Assembly: GCA_964452085.1 (NCBI GenBank)
Contig: CAYVKL010000017.1
Location: forward strand, 1 to 37,373
Source of the DNA: Methanobacterium sp964452085
GTDB lineage: Archaea > Methanobacteriota > Methanobacteria > Methanobacteriales > Methanobacteriaceae
Direction: 5' to 3'
DNA: 37,373 bases
Positions 1 to 7,938 of the stretch are shown here, piece by piece; position 1 is the stretch's first letter, and each line of letters opens with the position of its first letter. The notes below the pieces were generated by a model. That model did not search any database, was not told the origin of the DNA, and worked only from the letters and a program-made list of their open reading frames with translations. The position numbers and the translations under genes were made by a program.

Positions 1-1
1 T

Positions 2-460
2 CTTATTTATGGTGCTTCAGGTAGTGTGGGGACTTTTGCAGTACAGATTGCCAAGGCCTTAGGAGCAGAAGTTACAGGGGTTTGCAGTACAACTAATCTA
101 GAACTCGTTAAATCACTGGGAGCCGATAAGGTAATTGATTACACCAAAGAGGATTTTACCCAAAATAATGAGAAATATGATGTTATATTTGACGCTGTTG
201 GTAAATTCTCGTCTAAAAACGCTAAAAAATCTCTTAAAAAGACTGGAATATATCTTAACGTTCATACTTCTTCAGAAAACATAAAGAAAAAAAATGCAAT
301 CTTCCTTCTTGAAGACCTCAAAGATCTCATTGAGGCGGGGAAGATAAAGGCAGTTATTGATAAACGTTATCCGCTAGAACAGATTGTCAAGGCCCATAGG
401 TATGTGGATCAAGGACATAAAAAGGGAAATGTGGTCATGACAGTGGGACATGATAGGTAA
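2..460 (+). CDS. Quinone oxidoreductase-like MDR dehydrogenase (QOR copy 1), 5'-truncated by window edge
   Basis: This is the C-terminal half of a zinc-free medium-chain (MDR) NAD(P)H:quinone oxidoreductase-like enzyme. The frame is already open at base 2 (reading LIYGASGSVGTF), so a GTG at 26 is an internal valine and not the start. The Rossmann motif GASGSVG and the family endings KVIDYTKEDF and GHKKGNVVM are visible. No structural-zinc cysteine cluster is seen. Compared with the full-length copy at 1221-2201, the part from LIYGAS to the stop is 152 rather than 169 residues. The loss lies in the segment after GIYL, where the other copies have a loop containing GNKK. It probably reduces a quinone or enone with NADPH, but the substrate is unknown. 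A DUF4386 membrane gene follows 32 bp downstream. Confidence 0.85.
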   Translation, partial: LIYGASGSVGTFAVQIAKALGAEVTGVCSTTNLELVKSLGADKVIDYTKEDFTQNNEKYDVIFDAVGKFSSKNAKKSLKKTGIYLNVHTSSENIKKKNAIFLLEDLKDLIEAGKIKAVIDKRYPLEQIVKAHRYVDQGHKKGNVVMTVGHDR

Positions 461-492
461 TAAATATTAAAAAGGTTAAAAAGGGTGGGAAA

Positions 493-1191
493 ATGGATTT
501 TTATAGAAAGAATGCAATAATTGTGGGAGTATTATTTATAATAGCGACAGCTGCGTCTATACTTAGTACTGTTTTTTTAGGTTCTACATTAGCTGCTCAA
601 GTTTCGCTAAATACGGTAAACGCAAATGAAACCTCAGTAATGATCGCAGCTATGCTTCAGTTTATTGCCGCATTATCAGCTTTTGGAACTGCAGTTACGA
701 TTTATCCAATAGTTAAAAGACATTCAGAAGGTTTATCAATTTCTTATGTTGGATTAAGGCTTTTAGAGAACGCTTTCTATATTCTTGGTGTGGTCAGTCT
801 ACTAATACTACTATCTATGAGCCAGGAATATGTTGCAGGGGCGATTAATGCTTCATATCAACCTTTAACCAGCCTGGTGCTGGCATTACAAGATTGGACT
901 CTGACAATCGGAACAGTGATAATTTTCGGAATCGGGAGTATAGTTCTTAATTATGTACTTTACCAATCAAGGCTCATTCCGCGATGGTTATCAGTATGGG
1001 GACTCATTGGGGCAGTTTTTGTTATATTATATGGGTTAGTAGGCATAAGCACGCTCCATACGGATATTAATTCCACTCTAACCTTTTTAGCGGCACCAAT
1101 CGCTGTGCAGGAGATGTTATTTGCAGTATGGCTTATAGTTAAAGGATATAATAAATCTGCAATCACTTCCGGATATAATCAAACAGAATGA
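493..1191 (+). CDS. DUF4386-family integral membrane protein
   Basis: A 232-residue protein with about six hydrophobic helices, roughly at residues 8-30, 52-72, 90-112, 132-155, 162-185 and 197-220. The start MDFYRKNAIIVGVLFIIATA and the overall layout resemble the DUF4386 family of multispanning proteins of unknown function. The ATG is preceded by a GGGTGGG ribosome binding site. It sits between QOR copies 1 and 2 in the same direction with short gaps, so co-transcription is likely. A related protein lies after QOR copy 4 (9489-10226), which hints at a recurrent QOR plus membrane-protein pairing. No catalytic motif is visible and the function is unknown. Confidence 0.8.
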   Translation: MDFYRKNAIIVGVLFIIATAASILSTVFLGSTLAAQVSLNTVNANETSVMIAAMLQFIAALSAFGTAVTIYPIVKRHSEGLSISYVGLRLLENAFYILGVVSLLILLSMSQEYVAGAINASYQPLTSLVLALQDWTLTIGTVIIFGIGSIVLNYVLYQSRLIPRWLSVWGLIGAVFVILYGLVGISTLHTDINSTLTFLAAPIAVQEMLFAVWLIVKGYNKSAITSGYNQTE

Positions 1192-1220
1192 CTGAGGAAA
1201 TTAAGTAAAGTAGGGAAATT

Positions 1221-2201
1221 ATGAAAGCCGTTGTATGCACAAAATACGGTCCGCCTGAAGTTTTGAAGATTCAAGAAGTGGAAAAACCGGTCCCCAAGAA
1301 TAATGAACTACTAATAAAAGTAAATGCCTCAACAGTGACATCTGGGGATACGCGAGTGCGGGGTTTCAGAGTTCCTCTCTCTTTCTGGCTTTTTGCTAGA
1401 ATAGCTCTTGGTTTTAGAGGCCCCAGAATATCCATATTTGGTACAGAGTTATCGGGTGAAATTGAAGAGACAGGCAAAGACGTAAAAAATTTTAAAAAAG
1501 GAGACAAGGTTTTCGCATATCCTGGACATCATGGTGGTGGTTATGCTGAGTACATATGCCTTGGCGAAGATTCAGCAATAGCAGTTAAACCCTCTAATTT
1601 GAACTTTGAAGAAGCAGCAGCAGTGCCATTTGGAGGTAATACTGCTCTACATTTTTTAAAACAGGCCAACATACAGAAGGGGCAAAAAGTGCTTATTTAT
1701 GGTGCTTCTGGAAGTGTAGGTACTTATGCGGTCCAGCTTGCCAAATACTTCGGTGCAGAAGTCACTGGAGTATGCAGCACAGTAAATATTGATTTGGTGA
1801 AGTCTTTGGGAGCAGATAACGTTATTGATTATACTAACGAAGATTTCAGCAAAAATGGTGAGATATACGATGTTATTTTTGACGCAGTGGGTATGGCTTC
1901 ATTTTCTGGTTGTATGAAATCATTAAAGAATAAAGGAATTTATCTTCAAGTTGTTGCAGCACCTTCAACAAGTATCAGGATGTTATTGGCTGGATTGGCT
2001 GGTAACAAGAAACTAATCGGTGGAACAGCAATTCCTCAGACTGAAAACTTAATTTTCCTCATAGAACTAAGTGAAAAAGGGGAGATAAAACCAGTTATTG
2101 ATAGAACATATCCTCTTGAAGAAATTGTGGAGGCCCACCGGTATGTGGATCAAGGACATAAAAAGGGGAATGTGGTCATAAATGTTGAAAATATAAAATA
2201 A
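1221..2201 (+). CDS. Zinc-free quinone oxidoreductase-like MDR dehydrogenase (QOR copy 2)
   Basis: A complete 326-residue MDR protein. The N-terminal GroES-like substrate domain begins MKAVVCTKYGPPEVLKIQEV. The Rossmann domain carries GASGSVG at residues 161-167, which binds NAD(P)H. The cysteines that bind structural and catalytic zinc in alcohol dehydrogenases are absent, which points to the quinone oxidoreductase/zeta-crystallin branch. The predicted reaction is NAD(P)H-dependent reduction of a quinone or an activated double bond in the cytoplasm. The ATG follows a TAGGGAAATT stretch, a modest ribosome binding site. Its length (981 nt) equals that of copy 4 when copy 4 is read from its ATT codon. 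It shares almost identical 3'-end sequence with copy 1, a mark of recent duplication or gene conversion. Confidence 0.9.
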   Translation: MKAVVCTKYGPPEVLKIQEVEKPVPKNNELLIKVNASTVTSGDTRVRGFRVPLSFWLFARIALGFRGPRISIFGTELSGEIEETGKDVKNFKKGDKVFAYPGHHGGGYAEYICLGEDSAIAVKPSNLNFEEAAAVPFGGNTALHFLKQANIQKGQKVLIYGASGSVGTYAVQLAKYFGAEVTGVCSTVNIDLVKSLGADNVIDYTNEDFSKNGEIYDVIFDAVGMASFSGCMKSLKNKGIYLQVVAAPSTSIRMLLAGLAGNKKLIGGTAIPQTENLIFLIELSEKGEIKPVIDRTYPLEEIVEAHRYVDQGHKKGNVVINVENIK

Positions 2202-2225
2202 CTGACAAATAAAGGAGGGATCATA

Positions 2226-2954
2226 GTGAAATTTGAATTAAATCAACAAAAATATATGGAAAATAAAAATAAACTCGATAAAAACGTCAATAAGATTGGT
2301 TTTTGGGCTGCAATTTCCACTGCAGTATTAGCCGTTGCATTTATCGTAATGGGTAGTTTTGGATCTACTTCCTGGGATTATATTCCGGATATAGTTAACT
2401 ATGTTTGGAGTTACATAAAGGTCATTGATTATGCACTTTTCGTTCCGGGCTTTGTCTTGGCACCCGTATTTGTGGTTTTAATGGCTTGCATCCACTATTA
2501 CGCCGATTATGATAAGAAAATATTCAGTATGATAGGTTTGACATTTGCAGTCATCTATGCCGCCGTGATTACCTCAGATTACTTTATATTATGGACCGTA
2601 ACTTTACCCAGCATAGTAATGGGAGAAACCGCAGGCATATCTCTTCTTTCAATGTATAATCCTCATGGCATATTCGTCTCCCTTGAATCTCTAGGGTATC
2701 TCATGATGAGTTTGGCTTTACTCTGCATTACTCCTGTTTTTCAAGGAGGCCGAATTGAGCAAATTTTAAAATGGATTTTCACTGGAGCATTTATTTTAAC
2801 AATAGGATCTCTCATCGGCGTGTATTTGATGAATTATGACATTGTAATATTTGAAATAGCTATAATAGGCATATACTGTCCAGTATTGATTATTTCTGGA
2901 GTTTTAATGAGTATCATGTTCAGGAGGGCACGAATTTCTAAAATAACTAAATAA
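2226..2954 (+). CDS. Multispanning membrane protein of unknown function
   Basis: A 242-residue protein. I start it at the GTG because GGAGGG at 2213-2218 lies 7 nt upstream, whereas the in-frame ATG at 2256 has no such site. After a polar N-terminus of about 28 residues come about six hydrophobic segments, roughly at residues 28-48, 66-90, 98-122, 150-168, 185-205 and 210-235. A long loop reads GETAGISLLSMYNPHGIF. The layout resembles DUF4386-like proteins but I do not recognise the family firmly. It lies 24 bp after QOR copy 2 and 14 bp before a membrane-anchored flavodoxin-like gene, so the three are probably one operon. A membrane redox partner is conceivable but there is no direct evidence. 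Confidence 0.75.
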   Translation: MKFELNQQKYMENKNKLDKNVNKIGFWAAISTAVLAVAFIVMGSFGSTSWDYIPDIVNYVWSYIKVIDYALFVPGFVLAPVFVVLMACIHYYADYDKKIFSMIGLTFAVIYAAVITSDYFILWTVTLPSIVMGETAGISLLSMYNPHGIFVSLESLGYLMMSLALLCITPVFQGGRIEQILKWIFTGAFILTIGSLIGVYLMNYDIVIFEIAIIGIYCPVLIISGVLMSIMFRRARISKITK

Positions 2955-2968
2955 GGGGGATGTAGAAT

Positions 2969-3523
2969 ATGAACACTATACTGATAATTGGAATCGGCTT
3001 GGTTATTGTAGTTTTAGTGGCTGTTGCGGCAGTGGGATTCATTTCCTACGACATGGGTAAGAGAGCCACAGTATCTGAGACATTAAACCCTACCGGGGTT
3101 GCAGTGGGAAACGCACTGGTAGTATACGACCCCAGCATCACTGAAAACACCAAGAATGTGGCGACCATGATTGCCACCGACCTACAGTCCAAAGGATATA
3201 AGGTAGATCTGGCAGGTATAAAGAGTAAAACCGCCGAAAAAACTTCAGAATATAATATCATCGTTGTTGGCGGGCCAATTTATGGAGGAAATTCTGGCTC
3301 TGCTGTCAAATCGTATCTCGAAACACTAAAAACCACTTCAGGCACTAAAATAGGTGTATTTGCAACGGGTGACCCTCACACAACTGATGAAGTGGAGATT
3401 AAAAATCATATTGCTCCTGTAAATGGAAACAACACACTCCAGATTAATGCGGTGATGACTGTAGCTATGAATGATGATAAAACAAGGAAATGTGCAGACT
3501 TTGTTGATAAACTACTGAGGTAG
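2969..3523 (+). CDS. Membrane-anchored flavodoxin-like protein
   Basis: A 184-residue protein with an N-terminal hydrophobic helix (about residues 4-27) followed by a flavodoxin-like alpha/beta domain. The strand and FMN-phosphate loop are ALVVYDPSITENTKNVA. A second conserved stretch, IIVVGGPIYGGNSGSAVKSYL, matches the 60s loop that packs on the flavin in flavodoxins. Most flavodoxins are soluble, so the N-terminal anchor is unusual. There is no lipobox cysteine, so it is a signal anchor or a cleaved signal. If the domain is outside the cell, FMN binding there would be odd; if inside, it would tether electron transfer to the membrane. The ribosome binding site is GGGGGAT, 8 nt before the ATG. 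Confidence 0.8.
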   Translation: MNTILIIGIGLVIVVLVAVAAVGFISYDMGKRATVSETLNPTGVAVGNALVVYDPSITENTKNVATMIATDLQSKGYKVDLAGIKSKTAEKTSEYNIIVVGGPIYGGNSGSAVKSYLETLKTTSGTKIGVFATGDPHTTDEVEIKNHIAPVNGNNTLQINAVMTVAMNDDKTRKCADFVDKLLR

Positions 3524-3570
3524 GTAAATAGGATGAGTCTGAGGTAATAAATCAATGGGGAAGGATTCGA

Positions 3571-3634
3571 TTTTGAGGCTGAAATACAAATTTGGTAAAT
3601 TCTCCTGTTACAAAAGTAGTTTTGATTTAGGATT
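3571..3634 (+). pseudogene. Relic of the 3' end of a duplicated methyltransferase gene
   Basis: The bases TTTGGTAAATTCTCCTGTTA and their flanks align with the 3' end and downstream flank of the methyltransferase gene at 7011-7748 (TTTGGTAAATTTTATCTGTTA, then CAGAAGTAG and TCTTGATTTATGGAT). The relic differs by substitutions and a one-base deletion that shifts the C-terminal frame before the stop. Upstream of about 3571 the resemblance fades. It lies alone between two flavodoxin genes. I infer that a second QOR/methyltransferase cassette was once here and decayed. Confidence 0.6.
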
Positions 3635-3723
3635 TGGCCTATTGGATCTGATGAACTATGATTCTAATGTAAGCCAAACAAATAAGTCTTAATTTATCTC
3701 ATAATTATAAGAAAGGTGGAAAA

Positions 3724-4233
3724 ATGGAAAATAAAGGAAATAAGCTTAACGATTCTTTACAAATGAAAAATCTCATAGTTTTGTACTCATATCATCATCA
3801 TAATACGGAAAAAATAGCTAAAGTATTTGCAAAAGTTCTCGATGCTGAAATAAAAACTCCACAGGAAATTAAACTTGAAGAAATTCAAGATTATGGCCTT
3901 GTAGGGTTTGGATCAGGAATTTATAGTGCAAAACATGATGAATCTATACTTGAACTGGCCGATGAGCTACCAGAAGTAAACAATAAGAATGCATTTCTTT
4001 TTTCAACTGCTGGAATAACGGGAGAATCCAAGAAAACCAAAGATCACAACACACTTCGGGAAAAACTGGAATCTAAAGGTTATATCATTGTTGATGAATT
4101 CCAATGCAAAGGTTTCAACACCAATAGTTTTCTCAGGTTCTTTGGAGGTATGAATAAGGGCAGGCCTAATGCTGGCGATCTTAAAAATGCAGAAGAATTT
4201 GCTTTAAAGTTAAAACAAAACACAAATGGCTAA
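3724..4233 (+). CDS. Flavodoxin family protein
   Basis: A 169-residue flavodoxin-fold protein. The segment LIVLYSYHHHNTEKIAKVF occupies the place of the usual FMN-phosphate loop, with His residues where Ser/Thr-Gly is common. GFGSGIYSAKHDESI and NAFLFSTAG follow as the later flavin-contact loops, and the C-terminus has the RPNAGDLKNAEEFALKL stretch seen in this subgroup. It is a clear paralogue of the protein encoded at 12304-12759 on the other strand. About 15 extra residues precede the fold. The ATG at 3724 has an AAAGGTGG ribosome binding site. It probably carries electrons in the cytoplasm. The following gene is a small DUF6326-like membrane protein 33 bp away. Confidence 0.85.
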   Translation: MENKGNKLNDSLQMKNLIVLYSYHHHNTEKIAKVFAKVLDAEIKTPQEIKLEEIQDYGLVGFGSGIYSAKHDESILELADELPEVNNKNAFLFSTAGITGESKKTKDHNTLREKLESKGYIIVDEFQCKGFNTNSFLRFFGGMNKGRPNAGDLKNAEEFALKLKQNTNG

Positions 4234-4266
4234 TAACTTTCATCATGAAAAAAGGAGAGATTTATT

Positions 4267-4632
4267 ATGGAAGATGTGCAAATAATCCTTTCAGGATTAT
4301 GGGTTGCTTTGATGTTAACTTATCTATTGGGGGATGTGTTGCGCATATTCAGCGGCGACTTTAAAGACGGTGAAATGGGAGGTATGAAAGTATCTCATAA
4401 TATGTGGTTGGGAATCGCAATATTAATGGTTATCCCAATTATTATGGTTGTTCTGTCCCTAATATTGCCTCATCCTGTGAATAAATGGGTAAACATCGTT
4501 GTAGCCATATTCTTCTTTGTTTTTAACCTCATTGGATTGCCCACCTACCCTTCAGCTTATGACAAATTTTTGATCATTGTAGGCCTTGTTTTTAATGTAA
4601 TAACAGTTTGGTTTGCATGGCAATGGGTCTAA
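4267..4632 (+). CDS. DUF6326-like small membrane protein
   Basis: A 121-residue protein with four hydrophobic segments, about residues 5-25, 45-67, 72-92 and 98-119. The motifs LWVALMLTYLLGDVLRIFSGD and NLIGLPTYPSAYDKFLIIVG match my recollection of the DUF6326 family, found in many bacteria and some methanogens. Its function is unknown. The ATG follows AAAAGGAGAGA, a strong ribosome binding site. It closes the first gene block, because the next 400 bp are non-coding and AT-rich. Confidence 0.75.
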   Translation: MEDVQIILSGLWVALMLTYLLGDVLRIFSGDFKDGEMGGMKVSHNMWLGIAILMVIPIIMVVLSLILPHPVNKWVNIVVAIFFFVFNLIGLPTYPSAYDKFLIIVGLVFNVITVWFAWQWV

Positions 4633-4752
4633 ATAAAAAAAGTTTAAGGATCTATATGAGTACAAGAATAAGATTTAATCTATCAGGAAAAAAAGTAAAT
4701 AATTTTACTATCGCTATATAGAGCATCAGAAAACACGATTCCAATAATTAAT

Positions 4753-4920
4753 CTTATTTTTATTAGATAAATCTTAATAATATTTATTTTTAAAAAATTT
4801 CCTTAAATAGTTCTTAAAATTACAAATAAAGATTATTTTTCAGATATGGACTTATTTTTATTAATAAATTTTAATAATAGTTATTTTTAAAATATTTGCT
4901 TCTAAAATTCTTATAATTAT
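4753..4920 (+). repeat. Imperfect direct repeat, two units of about 70 bp with 98 bp period, in a 407 bp non-coding stretch
   Basis: Unit 1 (4753-4822) begins CTTATTTTTATTAGATAAAT and unit 2 (4851-4920) begins CTTATTTTTATTAATAAATT. Both continue with TTAATAATA, a TTATTTTTAAAA block and a TTCTTAAAATTA-like end. The gap 4633-5039 holds no credible gene. It contains these two units and, at its right end, the promoter of the PadR gene. It may be a slipped-strand or older segmental duplication. Confidence 0.6.
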
Positions 4921-4963
4921 AAAATAATCTTTTAAAATCAAAATTAATTTTTTAATCAACAGA

Positions 4964-5003
4964 TTTATATATAACGTGTCACGATATACCGTAGTATGGT
5001 ATA
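4964..5003 (+). promoter_or_regulatory. Promoter and palindromic operator for the PadR-DUF2812 operon
   Basis: TTTATATATA at 4964-4973 is a good archaeal TATA box, predicting transcription from about 4998. A perfect inverted repeat, TATACC (4985-4990) and GGTATA (4998-5003) with a 7-nt spacer, lies across that start point. It is well placed for self-repression by the PadR protein encoded immediately downstream. The function is inferred from position only. Confidence 0.6.
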
Positions 5004-5039
5004 ACATTGCACGATGTATCAGTGATGTGGGAGATCAAT

Positions 5040-5366
5040 ATGGATACTGAAAAATTACAAAAAAAGTATTTACCCTTAACAGAAGCGGCTTATTATGTTT
5101 TAATTTCTCTAAATATGCCAAGACATGGCTATGGTATCATGCAACACGTTAATGAGATCACCAATGGCCGTATTAATATAGGGGCGGGAACTATGTATGG
5201 TAATCTGTCTCGAATGGAGAAGGAAGGGTTAATAAATTCTGTTGCAGAAAAAGAACGTAAAAAAATCTACGAACTTAGTGAAAAAGGGAAAATTATACTA
5301 GAATTGGAGCTTGCACGTTTAGAAGAGCTTCTTGATCATGGCAAAACCGAAGTGGGGGATTTATAA
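5040..5366 (+). CDS. PadR family transcriptional regulator
   Basis: A 108-residue PadR-type winged-helix protein. The helix-turn-helix and wing region reads LTEAAYYVLISLNMPRHGYG, then INIGAGTMYGNLSRMEKEGLI, and then KKIYELSEKGKIILELEL, the standard PadR signature. PadR proteins are usually repressors released by small hydrophobic ligands. The frame stays open to a TTG at 5007, but I choose the ATG at 5040 because GGGAGA lies just upstream and the family start fits there. Its stop overlaps the start of the DUF2812 gene by one base (TAATG), so the two are translationally coupled. It probably binds the palindrome at 4985-5003. Confidence 0.88.
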   Translation: MDTEKLQKKYLPLTEAAYYVLISLNMPRHGYGIMQHVNEITNGRINIGAGTMYGNLSRMEKEGLINSVAEKERKKIYELSEKGKIILELELARLEELLDHGKTEVGDL

Positions 5367-5893
5367 TGAAAGAAGTTAAAACTGTGTGGCGCTGGTGGTG
5401 GGGTTGGAAAACTGAAAAAGTAGAAAATTGGCTGGAAGAAATGGAAAAGGATGGCTGGAATCTGATTAAAGTTGATTTCGCCCAGATCAGGTTCAGTTTT
5501 AAGAAAGGAGAAAGCAGGAAAATGAGGTACTGTTGGGATTATCCAGCGATTCCTGGAGATAATTATTTTGAGCTTTTTAAAGAAGATGGTTGGGAATCAA
5601 TGGATAATAAAATGGGACCATGGTTTATTTGGCGTAAACCCTATGAAGATGAAAGGCCCAACATCTACACCGATACAAGATCATTAATTGAAAAAAACAA
5701 TCGCCAAATTAGGACTGTTATTTTTGGAGTGTTTGTTACTCTATTTTTATTATCTTTAGTCTTAATTAGCAATTTTGACGGTACAAAATTGATATCAGCA
5801 CTATTAATCCTGTCATTTGTCTTTTATGGATACATAATTGTGCAATTACGCCAGCATAATAAAAAACTAAAAATAGATGCCATTAAATGTTGA
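5366..5893 (+). CDS. DUF2812 membrane protein, partner of PadR
   Basis: A 175-residue protein. The N-terminal soluble part is rich in tryptophan (VWRWWWGWKTEKVENWLEEM) and contains the DUF2812-like pattern KMRYCWDYPAIP and LFKEDGWE. Two transmembrane helices follow at about residues 116-136 and 140-160. DUF2812 genes commonly lie directly behind a PadR gene in Firmicutes, where the pair is thought to act as a regulator with a membrane or antagonist component. The same one-base overlap is seen here. The biochemical role is unknown. Confidence 0.8.
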   Translation: MKEVKTVWRWWWGWKTEKVENWLEEMEKDGWNLIKVDFAQIRFSFKKGESRKMRYCWDYPAIPGDNYFELFKEDGWESMDNKMGPWFIWRKPYEDERPNIYTDTRSLIEKNNRQIRTVIFGVFVTLFLLSLVLISNFDGTKLISALLILSFVFYGYIIVQLRQHNKKLKIDAIKC

Positions 5894-6016
5894 TTTCACT
5901 CCATTAAATTGGTAATAATAAATTTTATTCATATTAACCTTAAATGGGCCATTAAATGAAAAATTAGATAATAATGAGGGAAATTGATGAACTTAAACTA
6001 AATTTGGAGGTATATT

Positions 6017-6985
6017 ATGAAAGCGATTGTATACACAGAATACGGACCACCAGATGTGCTGCAACTCAAAGAGGTAGCTAAACCTGTTCCTAAGAATAAT
6101 GAAGTACTGATAAAAGTATATGCGACGACAGTAACCACAGCAGACGGCATGATGCGAAGGGGCGAATCACTTCTTAGTAGAATCATTTTGGGGTTCAGGA
6201 AACCAAGAAAGAAATTCGAAATACCTGGCCTTGAACTATCCGGGGAAATTGAAGAGACCGGCCCAAATGTAAAACGATTTATGAAAGGCGACCAGGTCTA
6301 TGGATTTACTGGTTTCGAACCTGGTGCTTATGCGGAGTACAAATGTATGAGCGAAGAAGGGTCACTAGTAATTAAACCCAGCAATATGACTTATGAAGAA
6401 TCTGCTGCTGTCGTTGATGGGGCATCAACCGCATTTTTTTTCCTAAAAGATAAGGCAGACATTCAGTGTGGAGAAAAAGTCCTAATCAATGGTGCTTCTG
6501 GAAGTATAGGTACTTTTGCAGTACAGCTTGCCAAATACTTTGGGGCAGAAGTCACAGGAGTGTGTAGTACTGCAAATTTAGAATTGGTAAAATCTCTTGG
6601 TGCCGATAAAGTAATTGATTACACTAAAGAAGATTTTACCAGAAACGGTGAAAGCTATGATATTATTTTTGACACGGTAGGCAAGAGTTCCTTTTCACGT
6701 TGCAAAGGATCACTAAAGAAAAACGGGCGGTATGTGGTGACTGTCATGGGACTGGTACCCCTTTTACAGACACTATGGACTAGAGTGATAGGCAACAAGA
6801 AAGTAATATTTACAATGTCAATCGAAAAAACTGAAGCTCTGGTTTTCATCAAAGAACTTATTGAGGCAGGAAAGCTTAAACCGGTGATAGATAGGCAGTA
6901 TCCATTGGAACAGATTGCGGAGGCTCATAGCTATGTTGAGAAAGGGCATAAAAAGGGGAATGTGGTCATAACTGTTGGAACATGA
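6017..6985 (+). CDS. Zinc-free quinone oxidoreductase-like MDR dehydrogenase (QOR copy 3)
   Basis: A 322-residue paralogue of copies 2 and 4. It has the N-terminal GroES-like domain (MKAIVYTEYGPPDVLQLKEV) and the NAD(P)H-binding GASGSIG at residues 159-165. The loop between residues 45 and 65 (MMRRGESLLSRIILGFRKP) is shorter than in copies 2 and 4, which changes the substrate pocket entrance. No zinc ligands are visible. GGAGGT at 6007-6012 precedes the ATG. The gene is followed 25 bp later by a membrane-anchored methyltransferase and is probably co-transcribed with it. The substrate is unknown. Confidence 0.9.
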   Translation: MKAIVYTEYGPPDVLQLKEVAKPVPKNNEVLIKVYATTVTTADGMMRRGESLLSRIILGFRKPRKKFEIPGLELSGEIEETGPNVKRFMKGDQVYGFTGFEPGAYAEYKCMSEEGSLVIKPSNMTYEESAAVVDGASTAFFFLKDKADIQCGEKVLINGASGSIGTFAVQLAKYFGAEVTGVCSTANLELVKSLGADKVIDYTKEDFTRNGESYDIIFDTVGKSSFSRCKGSLKKNGRYVVTVMGLVPLLQTLWTRVIGNKKVIFTMSIEKTEALVFIKELIEAGKLKPVIDRQYPLEQIAEAHSYVEKGHKKGNVVITVGT

Positions 6986-7010
6986 TAGTTAAAGAGGAAA
7001 AGGTGGAATT

Positions 7011-7748
7011 ATGAATGAAGAAGAATTCGACTTCGGAGGGTCTCTCTTATTTGAGAGTTTCCCCTTGATTTTAGGATCTGTATTTTTCATAGCTAGCATG
7101 GGGGTGTTTTTTTACTTCCCATCATCTTATATTCAGGTACTGTCATTGCCCCTTATTTTATTGTCTGCGAATTTCTTTATAGGAACTTATGTGACCCGAA
7201 ATTTTTCGAAAACAGATAACATGACCCTTCCTTTTGTTGATCTGTTTTCCTCAGATGACGACATAATCCTTGATGCAGGTTGTGGTTCTGGCAGGGCCAC
7301 AATAGAGCTGAGTAAAGTCTGGAAAAATGGACAGATTGTGGCTCTGGACCTTTTTGAATCCGGAGAGGATATCGCTAGTAAAGAATTGCTTGAAAAAAAC
7401 CTGAAAATTGCAGAAATAACAGACAGAGTTCGAATCGTAAAAGGTGATGTTTTAAATCTTGAATTTGAGGATAACACTTTCGACGCAACCATTAGTGTGC
7501 TTTTGGTGAATAATTTAGGTAAGGCAAAACTTAAAGGTTTGAAGGAGCTGTTTCGGGTGCTTAAACCTGGAGGAAAAATATTGATTATTGTTCCCACTTT
7601 CAGCATGCAAACATTCGCTGTCATGAGTATTTTCTCTTTAATACTTACATCTAGTAAAGAATGGAGGTCTCTTTTCCAGCAGGCGGGTTTTCGTCTTCTT
7701 GATGCGGGAATAATAAACTTTGGTAAATTTTATCTGTTACAGAAGTAG
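7011..7748 (+). CDS. Class I SAM-dependent methyltransferase with N-terminal membrane helices
   Basis: A 245-residue protein. Two hydrophobic helices (about residues 14-36 and 40-62) precede a Rossmann-like methyltransferase domain with motif I ILDAGCGSGRATIEL near residues 86-100. The acidic strand-2 end VALDLFESG, the motif IV region FDATISVLLVNNLG and the post-motif LKPGGKILIIVP follow. This is the UbiE/Methyltransf_11-like class. The membrane anchor suggests a lipid or quinone-like substrate, by inference. The ribosome binding site is AAGGTGGA, and it closely follows QOR copy 3. A decayed copy of its 3' end lies at 3571-3634. Confidence 0.85.
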   Translation: MNEEEFDFGGSLLFESFPLILGSVFFIASMGVFFYFPSSYIQVLSLPLILLSANFFIGTYVTRNFSKTDNMTLPFVDLFSSDDDIILDAGCGSGRATIELSKVWKNGQIVALDLFESGEDIASKELLEKNLKIAEITDRVRIVKGDVLNLEFEDNTFDATISVLLVNNLGKAKLKGLKELFRVLKPGGKILIIVPTFSMQTFAVMSIFSLILTSSKEWRSLFQQAGFRLLDAGIINFGKFYLLQK

Positions 7749-7858
7749 GTCTTGATTTATGGATGTGAATTATAAGCTTTTGAATCGGAACTTAAAGTAA
7801 ACATAATGCCCATATATGTTAATAATTAGATAAGGAGAGCCTCCAATTCTCAAAATAT

Positions 7859-7887
7859 ATGATATTTGCCCAGTCATTGAATATCAT
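7859..7887. promoter_or_regulatory. Perfect 8-bp inverted repeat upstream of QOR copy 4
   Basis: ATGATATT (7859-7866) and AATATCAT (7880-7887) are perfect complements separated by 13 nt in the 190 bp gap between the methyltransferase and QOR copy 4. A small GGAG-AGC-CTCC hairpin also occurs just upstream, at about 7834-7844. The repeat could be an operator or a weak transcript hairpin. No regulator can be assigned. Confidence 0.4.
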
Positions 7888-7938
7888 GATTTTTAGGATA
7901 TTATTAACTCATTCTAAAAAATTAGTGGGGGATAAATT

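Noticed and set aside
7187..7624. Minus-strand ORF of 145 codons
   Set aside because: It is antisense to the methyltransferase, rich in Ser and Phe, and has no recognisable domain.
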